A DNA stretch of 37,248 bases from Terriglobia bacterium (lineage in GTDB: Bacteria > Acidobacteriota > Terriglobia > Bryobacterales > Bryobacteraceae). The stretch is from the NCBI GenBank assembly GCA_025358575.1, contig JANYJA010000028.1:1-37248 (forward strand). Reading direction: 5' to 3'. Numbering within the stretch: position 1 is the stretch's first letter; each line of letters starts with the position of its first letter. Below are positions 28,833 through 36,857 of this stretch, piece by piece. The position numbers and the translations under genes were made by a program. The notes beneath the pieces were generated by a model. That model saw only the letters and a program-made list of their open reading frames with translations, made no database searches and had not been told where the DNA came from.

Positions 28833-29702
28833 GTGTACCATCGAGGAGTGCTTCGCCCGCTCATCCCTCGTTCTATCCTGTGGATGACGGTGCTTCCTCT
28901 TCTGGCTCAATCCTCGACGCCACACACACTGACCGGCGATTTCCGTTTTCACTCTCAATTCCAGTCGAAATTCGTTCCTTACGCGCGTGACGTTCTGGTG
29001 TATTTGCCGCCACAGTATGCCACCCAGCCGCGCCGCCGGTTCCCGGTTTTGTATTTGCACGACGGCCAAAATCTGTTTGACGGCGCCACATCCTTCATTC
29101 CGGGCAAAGAGTGGCAGGTGGATGAAACGGCGCAAAAGCTGATTCGAACGGGTGCCATCGCGCCGCTGATCATCGTCGGAATCTATAACACCGGGAATCA
29201 TCGCATCGACGAATATACGCCCACGCGCGATCCCAAAACAGGGCACGGCGGCGACGCGGATGCGTATGGGCGGATGCTGACGCGCGAGCTGAAGCCGTTC
29301 ATCGACCGGACTTACCGGACGCACCGCAGCGGCTCCAACACGGGGCTGGGCGGCAGTTCCCTGGGCGCGCTGGTGACGTTGTACCTGGGTATGAAATATC
29401 CGCACGTGTTCGGGAAATTGGCGGTCATGTCGCCCTCGGTCTGGTGGAACAACCGGATTATTTTAAGGCGCGTCGCGGAAATGCATGGGAAGCCCAATGC
29501 ACGCATCTGGCTCGATATTGGCACCGGTGAAGGGGAGCGAACGGTGCAGGATGCGCGCGACTTGCGCGATGCGCTAGTAGCCAAAGGATTTGTGGAAGGG
29601 AGAGACTTGGCATATCTGGAAGCGGAGGGCGCGAGGCACGATGAGCTGGCATGGGCGCATCGCGTGGCGGATCTGCTCCAATTTCTATATCCATGCCGCT
29701 GA
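28833..29702 (+). CDS. Alpha/beta-hydrolase, putative esterase (esterase D / Fes-like)
   Basis: This 289-residue exported hydrolase of the putative-esterase family (PF00756) contains DVLVYLPPQY and FPVLYLHDGQNLFD, a nucleophile elbow GLGGSSLGAL (S176), and a C-terminal catalytic histidine in ARHDELAWAHR. An N-terminal hydrophobic stretch ending LLAQS suggests a signal peptide. The start is uncertain: GTG at 28833, GTG at 28848 or ATG at 28884 are all in frame. The substrate is unknown; relatives cleave siderophore esters, feruloyl or acyl esters. Its end overlaps the asparaginase gene by ten bases. Confidence 0.87.
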   Translation: MYHRGVLRPLIPRSILWMTVLPLLAQSSTPHTLTGDFRFHSQFQSKFVPYARDVLVYLPPQYATQPRRRFPVLYLHDGQNLFDGATSFIPGKEWQVDETAQKLIRTGAIAPLIIVGIYNTGNHRIDEYTPTRDPKTGHGGDADAYGRMLTRELKPFIDRTYRTHRSGSNTGLGGSSLGALVTLYLGMKYPHVFGKLAVMSPSVWWNNRIILRRVAEMHGKPNARIWLDIGTGEGERTVQDARDLRDALVAKGFVEGRDLAYLEAEGARHDELAWAHRVADLLQFLYPCR

Positions 29703-30199
29703 TCGTTCACTTGCTGGCCACTGGCGGGACGCTGGAGAAGATTTATTCCGAACAAACCGGATCAGTGGAAAATCTGGAGAGTAAAATCGACCGGTATCTG
29801 CGCCAGTTGCGCCTTCCGGATCTGGAAGTCCGGGCCGTTTCGCTCATGAACAAAGACAGCTTGGAGATGACCGACGAGGACCGCGCCGAAATTTTGCAGG
29901 CGGTTCGTGACAAGCTCGCGACGCCAGCGCCCATTGTGATCACTCACGGGACCGACACCATGGTCCAGACGGGTCTATATTTGAAAGCGCGGCTGCCGGG
30001 GTTGGGCGTTCCAATCATTCTCACCGGGGCAATGACGCCTCTAGGTTTCGAACGGTCGGACGGGCTTCAGAATTTGACCGAAAGCTTATTTGCCGCGCGC
30101 GTGCTGCCGCCAGGGGTTCATCTGGTAATGCACAACCAGGTTTTTCAAATCGAGCGGGTGAAGAAAGATCGGGAAGCGGCGCGATTTGTGGCGAATTGA
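29693..30199 (+). CDS. Asparaginase-domain protein, N-terminal domain only
   Basis: This 168-residue protein matches the N-terminal half of type I/II asparaginases. The nucleophile motif LLATGGTLEK lies near the start, and the second catalytic block is VITHGTDTMVQTG, followed by VPIILTGAMTP. A full asparaginase is about 330 residues with a C-terminal domain; here the frame ends at TGA and nothing downstream encodes the missing half on this strand. Small stand-alone asparaginase-domain proteins of this size are known in bacteria, so this is probably an intact short form and not a truncated one. I chose the ATG at 29693 because it begins directly with the core strand (MPLIVHLLATGGT). Confidence 0.85.
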   Translation: MPLIVHLLATGGTLEKIYSEQTGSVENLESKIDRYLRQLRLPDLEVRAVSLMNKDSLEMTDEDRAEILQAVRDKLATPAPIVITHGTDTMVQTGLYLKARLPGLGVPIILTGAMTPLGFERSDGLQNLTESLFAARVLPPGVHLVMHNQVFQIERVKKDREAARFVAN

Positions 30200-30207
30200 A
30201 GTCGGCG

Positions 30208-30333
30208 TCACGTCAAATATGTAATCAAAACGACCACGCCGAGCACCACTCCCAAGCCGATTGCGGCCCACATAATTAAGAGCAACGCGCTATTCACGCG
30301 GCGTATCAGTTCCTGCTTTTCTTTAACGTCCAT
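30208..30333 (-). CDS. Small single-pass membrane protein, 41 residues
   Basis: This is a short minus-strand frame from ATG at 30333 to TGA at 30208. It encodes a charged N-terminus (MDVKEKQELIRRVNS) followed by a strongly hydrophobic helix (about residues 16-39, with an AIGLGVVLGVVV core). The arrangement, basic and acidic residues then one membrane helix, looks like a genuine small membrane protein, not random sequence. No clear Shine-Dalgarno sequence precedes it. It fills the gap between the asparaginase gene and the next minus-strand gene and may be transcribed with the latter. The function is unknown. Confidence 0.55.
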   Translation of the reverse strand: MDVKEKQELIRRVNSALLLIMWAAIGLGVVLGVVVLITYLT

Positions 30334-30422
30334 TAGGCAACAACGACATATAACATCTTAAGCGCCGCTCTACCAAGGGGATTACAAGGTTCGGGCGGGC
30401 GTTGCGGCCTGGAGCGAACGAT

Positions 30423-31265
30423 TCACGGTTCGTTTACCCCATGGAACGTCCCGTAGTGAAACACGTTTTCAGTCAGCAACGCGGGTCCGTTGAATTCGCG
30501 GTAGACCACGCTCACGGGCAGAATAGGTCCGAATTGCGTTTGGGTGTAGTCGACGGCCGCTTCGGAGCTGATTTCGCCTCGCGGCGTCTTCTCAACCGTA
30601 GTCAGAGTGATGCGTAAAGGCAGGAGATCGCCTTCCCGAACCCAGATTTCGCCCTTCAGAGAGCGGCGCGAGCCTTTGGTGCCGCGATAAATCGTAAGAC
30701 CTTCGGGTCCCTCGCGCTGCGTGAAGTGAATGATGGCGACCGTGTCGGCGCCGAGGGTGGTCGTGTTGCCGATGGCGAAAACGTAGTCATGCTGGCGATC
30801 GCGGGCAAAAAGAAGAATCAGCTGGCCGAAATCGGTAACGGCGCCGCGCAGGCCCAATTTCTCGAAATTTTCAAGAAGCTTCCGGCGGCGCGAGCCGTTG
30901 CCGGGCTGAAGACTCAGCACGAGCTTCTGGCGCGCATGGGCGGCGGTTTCCACGTTTTTGCCGTCGATCGAGATAACGCGGCGGAATTCATGCAAGGCCA
31001 GCGGCGCTTTGGGCGGAGCGGAGTACCCATAGGCCGAGATGATTTCCCGATGATCGAAATCGTCGGTGGGAATACCACTCTCAGCCGTGTGTCTGGCGCG
31101 CTGGATCAGGGTTTCTTGAGAAACCGTGGCCGGAGCGATCCGGGCGAACAAATCGGCCTCATCGGCCAAGCGGGCGAGCGCGGAAGGGAGGCTAACGGAA
31201 GTCTCGGAGTGCAGCGCGGTGAAAACGCTAAGACCGATACAGATCAGCGAGTTCCGTGCCTTCAT
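30423..31265 (-). CDS. Secreted protein of unknown function
   Basis: I do not recognise a family for this 280-residue protein. A signal peptide is likely at residues 1-20 (MKARNSLICIGLSVFTALHS). The rest is mostly beta and alternating polar/hydrophobic, with strands such as DTVAIIHFTQREGPEGLTIY and EGDLLPLRITLTTVE. These recall lipoprotein-carrier or outer-membrane lipoprotein-sorting folds (LolA/LppX-like), where a half-barrel binds a hydrophobic ligand; this is inference from pattern only. On its strand a TACAAT lies six bases before the ATG, so the transcript may be nearly leaderless. Confidence 0.7.
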   Translation of the reverse strand: MKARNSLICIGLSVFTALHSETSVSLPSALARLADEADLFARIAPATVSQETLIQRARHTAESGIPTDDFDHREIISAYGYSAPPKAPLALHEFRRVISIDGKNVETAAHARQKLVLSLQPGNGSRRRKLLENFEKLGLRGAVTDFGQLILLFARDRQHDYVFAIGNTTTLGADTVAIIHFTQREGPEGLTIYRGTKGSRRSLKGEIWVREGDLLPLRITLTTVEKTPRGEISSEAAVDYTQTQFGPILPVSVVYREFNGPALLTENVFHYGTFHGVNEP

Positions 31266-31351
31266 GGAACTATTGTAAAGGTTGAAAATGAAGTCAAAAA
31301 TTTACTGCGATCCTCAATAGCCTCCTCGTCAAAAAGAATTAAGATAAACGG

Positions 31352-31936
31352 ATGGGTGACGGCCCGACGAGCGCGGAAAACCTCACGGGCCTGCTGCATG
31401 CGTGGCGCGCGGGCCAGGTGGAGGCTTACGACCGGCTATTCACCCTTATCTACCCCAAATTGCGGACGCTGGCGGCCCGGTGCATGGGTGGTAAGAACCC
31501 CAATGACACCCTAAACGCGACCAGCTTGGTGCATGAAGCCTATTTGAAGATATCGGGATCCGAGCTCGCGTGGGTTGACCGCGTGCACTTCTTCGCTTTA
31601 TCCGCGCGGGTTATGCGACAGATCCTGGTGGACCATGCGCGGGCCCACCGGCGCGAAAAGCGGGGCGGGGACGCGGCTAAGATTTCGATTGAAGATGCCG
31701 TGGTCATCTCCCCGGCTCCCGAGGAAAGGCTCTTAAATCTGGACGAAGCTCTCAGGAACCTGGCCGAAATCGATCCACGCAAAGCAGACATTGTAGAGCT
31801 TTCGTATTTCGGCGGGTTGAACCAAACGGAAGTGGCGGCGGCTTTGAAAATTTCGGAGCCCACGGTGCAGCGGGATCTCAGAATGGCAAAGGCGTGGCTG
31901 TATCGCGCGTTGAATCAGCCGGACGAAAGACTATAG
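31352..31936 (+). CDS. ECF-type RNA polymerase sigma factor (Sigma70_ECF family)
   Basis: This 194-residue sigma factor has region 2 around residues 15-85 (VHEAYLKISGS, VHFFALSARVMRQILVDHAR) and region 4 at the C-terminus with the helix-turn-helix LNQTEVAAALKISEPTVQRDL. The HEAYLK and RQILVDHARAHRREKRGG blocks are characteristic of the PF07638/TIGR02999 group, abundant in Acidobacteria and Planctomycetes. No anti-sigma gene is adjacent. The Ser/Thr kinase gene begins 21 bases after its stop, so the two form an operon and the kinase probably controls this sigma factor, as in related kinase-linked ECF groups. Confidence 0.92.
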   Translation: MGDGPTSAENLTGLLHAWRAGQVEAYDRLFTLIYPKLRTLAARCMGGKNPNDTLNATSLVHEAYLKISGSELAWVDRVHFFALSARVMRQILVDHARAHRREKRGGDAAKISIEDAVVISPAPEERLLNLDEALRNLAEIDPRKADIVELSYFGGLNQTEVAAALKISEPTVQRDLRMAKAWLYRALNQPDERL

Positions 31937-31957
31937 ACTGGTCCTAAGGATCGGCTA

Positions 31958-34522
31958 TTGCAAGCAGCATCTCGTACGAGTCCCGACCGGTGGAGACAGA
32001 TCGAGGACGTGTTCCATCACGCGATTGAATGCGATTCGGGGAACCGGGCCGCATACCTGGATGAGGCCTGCGGCTCGGATGCGGAGCTGCGGAGGGAAGT
32101 GGAGTCGCTGCTGGCGAGTTTGGATGAATCCACGCCGTTTCTCGAGAGCGCCGTGCAGAACGCCGCCGAAGCCTATCTCGACGACCGCTCGGGAGTGCCG
32201 GTTCTGGAAGGGTCGTTTCTCGATCATTACCAGGTGATACAGAAGCTGGGTGCGGGGGGCATGGGCGAAGTCTATCTGGCCCAGGATACCCGTTTGCAGA
32301 GAAACGTTGCGTTGAAGATGCTGCCGCTGCATCTGACGCGGGATGCACTGGCACTGCGGCGCTTTGAGCATGAGGCGCGCGTGCTTTCCGGACTGAATCA
32401 CGCCAACCTCCTGACGGTTTTCGAATTCTGCCACTCGGAGGAGCGTTACTTTCTGGTCACGGAGTTCGTGCGGGGATCCACGCTCAGGGAACTATTGGCA
32501 CACGGCCGGTTGGAACCGCTAAAAGCGTTGGAGATTGCGACGCAGGTGGGGGCGGCGTTAAGCGCCGCGCACGCTTCCGGAGTGATTCACAGGGACATCA
32601 AACCGGAGAACATCATCGTTCGCGACGACGGATGGGTGAAGGTCCTGGATTTTGGTATCGCAAAACTGACCGATGCGCGAACTGATGGCGAGACGACGAT
32701 TGCGGGGGAGGTACGCGGCACTCCCCGCTATATGTCTCCAGAACAGGCGCGGGGCACAGAGGTTGACGGGCGCACCGATGTATTCAGTCTGGGCGCGGTG
32801 ATGTATGAGATGTTGACGGGCCGAGCCGCATTCCATGGAGAAACGCAGAGCGATTTGATCGCGGACATTCTTCGCAGCGATCCGCCTCCCGTATCGCAAG
32901 GCTTGCGCGGAATCTCAAAGCGCCTGGAGGCGACCGTTCAGCGCGCGCTCACGAAAGATTGTGAGTCACGTTATGCCAGCGCCGAGGACTTGCTTGACGA
33001 TCTGCGCCAGGAGAAGCGCGAGGTGGAATTCGGCAGGCGGCCGCCCATGCTAACTGTTTGGATTCTGGCGGCGGCCCTGGTGATGGGCATTCCGGTGGTG
33101 GCGTTCTTCACACTGCACCGGCCGGAACCGGTTTCGCCTAGGAGCTTGGCGGTTTTGCCGTTCCGTAATTTGAATCCTGACGTTAAGACCGATTTTCTCG
33201 GCGTGTCGCTCGCGGACGAAGTGATCGGGAAGTTGGGGTACGTGAAGGCACTCAATGTACGCCCTTCTTCGGCAATCAACCGGTATCGCGACGGGGTTCT
33301 GGACCTGCGGAAGGCGTCCGCCGAACTGAACGCCGGAATGTTATTGACCGGCACCTATTTGAAGGATGGCGACGACTTGCGGATCACCGCGCGGTTGATC
33401 GGGTTTCATCCCGATGCCGTGCTTTGGCAGGAAACGCTAAATGTGAAATATGACAAGCTGCTGACGGTTCAGGACCGCGTAGCGACGATGATTATTCAGG
33501 GACTGGCGCTGCGCTTGGGGCCGGATGAACAAGTGCGCCTGACATCGAACGCGCGAGTAAACAGCTTGGCTTACGAATATTATTTACGCGGCGTGGATCT
33601 ATATGCCACGTCCAATTTTACGGGCGCGATTGCGATGCTGGAGAAGTCGGCGGCGATGGATGCGAACTATGCGCCCACATGGGCTTATCTCGGGCGGGCT
33701 TACACCACCAACGGATCCCTGCTTTTTGGAGGACGGGATCATTACCGGCGCGCGGAAACTGCATACGACAAGGCGATTGCGCTGGATCCCGTTTTTCCCG
33801 AGCCCCGAGTGTACATGGCCAACCTGTTCACCGATACCGGCCGCGTGGAAGAGGCCGTTCCGCTGCTGCGGGTGGCACTGCAAAGCAATCCGAACAATGC
33901 GGAGGCGCACTGGGAACTGGGCTACGCGTACCGGCACGGCGGCATGTTGGAGGCGTCGGCGGCGGAGTGTGAGCTGGCTCGGCGGCTAGACCCGGAGGTG
34001 AAGATCAATAGCTCCGCGCTGAATTCTTATCTGTATCTTGGCGAGTACGAGAAGTTCGTCAAAAGCTTGCCTTCGAATGACTCACCCTACGCGCTTTTTT
34101 ATCATGGCTTCGGGTCTTACTATGAAGGCAAATACTCCGAAGCCGCGCCCGATTTCGAACGGGCGTATGAAATGGCCCCGGATTTGCTGCCAGCGCAGAT
34201 TGGGAAGGCACTGGAGGATGGTCTGCAGCATCATGTCTTGGTGGGATTGTCGCGGCTAAGAGCGACGGAAAGTAAGATGATTGCCAGCGGCGTGAGAGAT
34301 CCGGAAGTAATGTACAAGGTGGCTCAGGCGTATGCGGTGCTGGGGGACCAGGAGGCGGCTTTGCGGATGTTGCAGCGGAGCACGGTGGGAGGATTCTTCT
34401 GTTATCCCTACATCGTCCGCGACCCGCTGCTGAAAGTGTTGCGAAGCTCGCCTGGGTTTAAGAGCTTGCTGGAACAAGCGAGGCAGAGGCAGCAACAATT
34501 CGAGCAGCGGTTTTCGCGGTAG
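31958..34522 (+). CDS. Transmembrane Ser/Thr protein kinase with TPR sensor domain
   Basis: This 854-residue protein starts at TTG 31958, seven bases after AAGGA. An N-terminal ~85-residue leader is followed by a Hanks-type kinase domain (about 90-350): glycine loop KLGAGGMGEVYLA, lysine K120 in VALKML, catalytic HRDIKPEN (D213), DFGIAK (D231) and GTPRYMSPEQ. One membrane segment lies at about 363-385. The extracytoplasmic part begins with a TolB-like region (SLAVLPFRNLNPDVKTDFLG) and continues with several TPR units (AHWELGYAYRHGGMLEASAA, FYHGFGSYYEGKYSEAAPDF). This design is common in Solibacter relatives. It likely senses through the TPR part and phosphorylates the ECF sigma factor encoded just upstream. 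Confidence 0.94.
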   Translation: MQAASRTSPDRWRQIEDVFHHAIECDSGNRAAYLDEACGSDAELRREVESLLASLDESTPFLESAVQNAAEAYLDDRSGVPVLEGSFLDHYQVIQKLGAGGMGEVYLAQDTRLQRNVALKMLPLHLTRDALALRRFEHEARVLSGLNHANLLTVFEFCHSEERYFLVTEFVRGSTLRELLAHGRLEPLKALEIATQVGAALSAAHASGVIHRDIKPENIIVRDDGWVKVLDFGIAKLTDARTDGETTIAGEVRGTPRYMSPEQARGTEVDGRTDVFSLGAVMYEMLTGRAAFHGETQSDLIADILRSDPPPVSQGLRGISKRLEATVQRALTKDCESRYASAEDLLDDLRQEKREVEFGRRPPMLTVWILAAALVMGIPVVAFFTLHRPEPVSPRSLAVLPFRNLNPDVKTDFLGVSLADEVIGKLGYVKALNVRPSSAINRYRDGVLDLRKASAELNAGMLLTGTYLKDGDDLRITARLIGFHPDAVLWQETLNVKYDKLLTVQDRVATMIIQGLALRLGPDEQVRLTSNARVNSLAYEYYLRGVDLYATSNFTGAIAMLEKSAAMDANYAPTWAYLGRAYTTNGSLLFGGRDHYRRAETAYDKAIALDPVFPEPRVYMANLFTDTGRVEEAVPLLRVALQSNPNNAEAHWELGYAYRHGGMLEASAAECELARRLDPEVKINSSALNSYLYLGEYEKFVKSLPSNDSPYALFYHGFGSYYEGKYSEAAPDFERAYEMAPDLLPAQIGKALEDGLQHHVLVGLSRLRATESKMIASGVRDPEVMYKVAQAYAVLGDQEAALRMLQRSTVGGFFCYPYIVRDPLLKVLRSSPGFKSLLEQARQRQQQFEQRFSR

Positions 34523-34525
34523 GGT

Positions 34526-35632
34526 TTACTGCGCGACGGCGGTTACGATGTTCAGCTTGTTTGCATTGTCGTCCACGTAGGCCATCTTGAAAGTTCCCCA
34601 GCTCATGTTATTCACTGCCAGTCCAAACGCCCCGCCGTTGTTCGGATCGATTGACATCTGCCCCAGGAACTGTCCCGCCGCGGTGTATTCCACCAGTTCG
34701 CTCGGCTGATTCGGGTCGACATTTGAGCCATCGCTGTTGGCAACCACGAGGTGGCCGTTGGGCAGGATCGAAATGTCGAGGGGGCCGTGCAGGTGCACAG
34801 GGTCGCTGACCAGCAGTGCGGGCGTCACGGGAGTGGTGTGGGGCGCGGCTGCGGTTGGAATTTGATAAATGGCGTTATCCGCGGAAGAGCTGACGTAAAG
34901 AATGTCATGGACCGCGTCATAAGCGAGACCGGCGGGCCCAAGGACCAACGCCGCAATGTCGACGCGGTGGCTAAAGCCAGTTGCCAGAGTAATTACGCCG
35001 GCGGAAATGTTTTGCGGGTTGTAAGACACATCGAAGCGCGATATGGTGCCGCTCAACACATTTGAGACAAAGACGTTGGCGGTCCCGGTGACGCCGTTGC
35101 CGGTATCATGAACGGCCATGCCCCAGGGTCCGTTGAGTGTGGAGACGGTGCCGAAGGTTCCAAGGAACTGTCCGGCTGAGTTGAGCACGGAAAGGTTCCC
35201 CGGCTGCACGGTAGCGGGCGTTCCGTCGATAGTCGGGAGATTGCCGATGAGCACGATTCCATCCGAGAGCACGCCCAGAGCTGCGGAGAGCCCGCCGCGC
35301 GATGAGGGACTCGCGTAAAACGTGGAAGTGTTTCCGGCTTTATCGACTCGCAGAATTGTGGTGCCCGTTCCCTGCAAGTTCTGGCTGTTGTTGAAATTCG
35401 AGACCAGAATATCCCCCGGCTGCAAGATGCCGCCGGCGGGGACGTTCTTGGGAGCAAAAGCCACGCCGTATGGGTTAATGTCACCATTCGCGGGAATAGT
35501 AGAAACCGAGGGCGGCTGCATGGGAAATATGCTGTGGGTGCTTTGAGCGGAAGCGATTAATGCGGACAGCGAGATTAACGCGACAGCCGCGGATTTGACG
35601 ATTTTTAGGTACACGTATTTTGAGGTGTTCAT
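34526..35632 (-). CDS. Secreted NHL/SMP-30-like beta-propeller protein
   Basis: The 368-residue protein has a signal peptide (about residues 1-29, ending ALIASAQ) and repeated propeller blades: GDILVSNFNNSQNLQGTGTT, STLNGPWGMAVHDTGNG, GPAGLAYDAVHDILYVSSSA and LDISILPNGHLVVANSDG. These resemble NHL or SMP-30/gluconolactonase-type propellers. No sorting signal or membrane anchor is present at the C-terminus, which ends KLNIVTAVAQ. A Shine-Dalgarno sequence (CAGGAG) precedes the ATG. It lies 30 bases downstream of the PEP-CTERM gene on the same strand and is probably co-transcribed with it. The function is unknown. Confidence 0.83.
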   Translation of the reverse strand: MNTSKYVYLKIVKSAAVALISLSALIASAQSTHSIFPMQPPSVSTIPANGDINPYGVAFAPKNVPAGGILQPGDILVSNFNNSQNLQGTGTTILRVDKAGNTSTFYASPSSRGGLSAALGVLSDGIVLIGNLPTIDGTPATVQPGNLSVLNSAGQFLGTFGTVSTLNGPWGMAVHDTGNGVTGTANVFVSNVLSGTISRFDVSYNPQNISAGVITLATGFSHRVDIAALVLGPAGLAYDAVHDILYVSSSADNAIYQIPTAAAPHTTPVTPALLVSDPVHLHGPLDISILPNGHLVVANSDGSNVDPNQPSELVEYTAAGQFLGQMSIDPNNGGAFGLAVNNMSWGTFKMAYVDDNANKLNIVTAVAQ

Positions 35633-35662
35633 GGTTTTCTCCTGAGTTGTGAATTGGATTGG

Positions 35663-36289
35663 TTAACTTACGGGTAATCTGCGCCGCACAAACTGCAGCG
35701 CGCAGGAAATGATCAACGCCAACAGACCGGTGGCGGACAACATTAACGCCGATGGCTCCGGCGTCGCGGCGGCAGGGCTTAGGTTGATGTTATCGACGGC
35801 GAAATCCTGTGCCGTCGACGAGATTACTACTTTATTAAAGGCGTTTCCGGAGAAAGTGATTTGACCTTCGGGAAAGCTGAAGCCGCTCAAGAACATGCCC
35901 GACTGCGAGATGAAACCAACAGGGTTCGAGTTTTGGTATGCCGTCAGAGACAACGGCGAGGGGCTTGCGAAATCGAACGTGGCGAAACTCAGCGTAATCG
36001 CGGAAAGGTTTTGGCTGAAGGCGACGGTGAGTGCCAGGTTATCGAGGCCGGCGGGACCCGGGTCGCCAAGGACGTTGCCCGTCAGCGTCTGAAAAAAGCT
36101 CGGGTAGATGACGAAGCCACCGGGATCGGCCGGGCTTGAGAAGGTAGCGGACAGGCCACCCATGGTATCGGTGAAACCTGTTGCCGTACCTGGGCTGTTG
36201 GCATCGAAGTTGAAGACAAGCGATGCGTTTGCCGCGGCCGAAAAGAACGCCGAGGCGAGAATGAGTTGCGTGAGTTTAGTGCAGAGCAT
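35663..36289 (-). CDS. PEP-CTERM sorting domain protein
   Basis: This 208-residue exported protein has a signal peptide (residues 1-22) and a beta-rich body, probably a jelly-roll-like choice-of-anchor domain (FNFDANSPGTATGFTDTMGG). The C-terminal PEP-CTERM tail is intact: PEPS at 177-180, a hydrophobic helix (181-200) and a basic end (FVRRR). Exosortase recognises such tails and cleaves near the PEP motif, attaching the protein to the surface or EPS matrix. No exosortase gene is in the window. A GGAGG (36300-36304) lies ten bases before the ATG. It is divergent from the rRNA operon promoter. Confidence 0.9.
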   Translation of the reverse strand: MLCTKLTQLILASAFFSAAANASLVFNFDANSPGTATGFTDTMGGLSATFSSPADPGGFVIYPSFFQTLTGNVLGDPGPAGLDNLALTVAFSQNLSAITLSFATFDFASPSPLSLTAYQNSNPVGFISQSGMFLSGFSFPEGQITFSGNAFNKVVISSTAQDFAVDNINLSPAAATPEPSALMLSATGLLALIISCALQFVRRRLPVS

Positions 36290-36385
36290 GTGTGAAATTC
36301 CTCCGTCACCTAGGAGAACGACTTCCCGCGCGGAATCCCATCACGCATGTGTGAAACACTAATGAAATTTATTTTTCAAAAAGAC

Positions 36386-36414
36386 TTGCCAAGGGGTGGG
36401 GTAGTTGCTATTCT
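36386..36414 (+). promoter_or_regulatory. Probable rRNA operon promoter
   Basis: TTGCCA (36386-36391) and TATTCT (36409-36414) are separated by exactly 17 bases, and an A-rich stretch upstream could act as an UP element. Transcription would begin near 36421, giving a leader of about 440 bases before mature 16S rRNA. The -35 box overlaps a TTGGCA on the other strand that could serve the divergent PEP-CTERM gene. Confidence 0.55.
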
Positions 36415-36772
36415 GGGCAAGTCGCCGAATAAAGGGTCGCCGCGAAAGCGGCTTCGGGCGGGTTGAAGCGCGGACAGCGGTCATGCGATTCGAAGGTGGA
36501 AACGCAACGCTGCGGCGCTTTGTTGCTTGCTCGGAGCAAAATTTAGTGGTAAGGTGGCAGTAGTAAAGAGATCCTGGTAAGGAACGGAACCAAAACTTCT
36601 GACGATCACGTCGGCGGAAGTGGAAAACAGCCTTCCTGCAGTTCTTTCAAGAGTTTAGATTTTGGCCGATTTCCCGGGTGTAATGGCCGATTGTGCCTCA
36701 TGCGGGGATTGGCAACAAGTTTCGAGGCCTGTGATCGGGGCAATATCGAAAGATGTTGTTCGGCGGATCATA

Positions 36773-36790
36773 CAGATCTTTGACAATCTG
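36773..36790 (+). promoter_or_regulatory. boxA-like antitermination element in the rRNA leader
   Basis: CAGATCTTTGACAATCTG contains CTTTGACAAT, close to the E. coli rrn boxA core CTTTAACAAT that loads the NusB/NusE antitermination complex. The core is framed by a 5-base inverted repeat (CAGAT/ATCTG). Its place about 70 bases before 16S rRNA is the usual one. Confidence 0.5.
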
Positions 36791-36857
36791 GTTGGATGCA
36801 CTATAGAACTTCGTCAGAACTCTGGGTTTAACCGAGCGATTTTAATTCTCACAAAAC

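Larger units (their letters stand above)
36290..36857 (+). other. Divergent promoter region and 16S rRNA leader, no coding gene seen
   Basis: These 568 bases lie between the start of the minus-strand PEP-CTERM gene and 16S rRNA. They hold the rRNA promoter, a short GC hairpin with a GAAA loop (36439-36452) near the predicted transcript start, an imperfect larger stem (GCAAC...GTTGC, about 36499-36526), a repeated TGGCCGATT (near 36664 and 36683) and a boxA-like element close to 16S. A 12-base direct repeat, GCATGTGTGAAA, occurs at 36286-36297 and 36345-36356; the first copy overlaps the PEP-CTERM start codon. Small open frames here are chance. Confidence 0.6.

Noticed and set aside
36375-36392. 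Sigma-54 promoter for the PEP-CTERM gene (TGGCAAG...TTGA on the minus strand)
   Set aside because: GG is followed after eleven, not ten, bases by GA instead of GC, so both spacing and the invariant GC fail.
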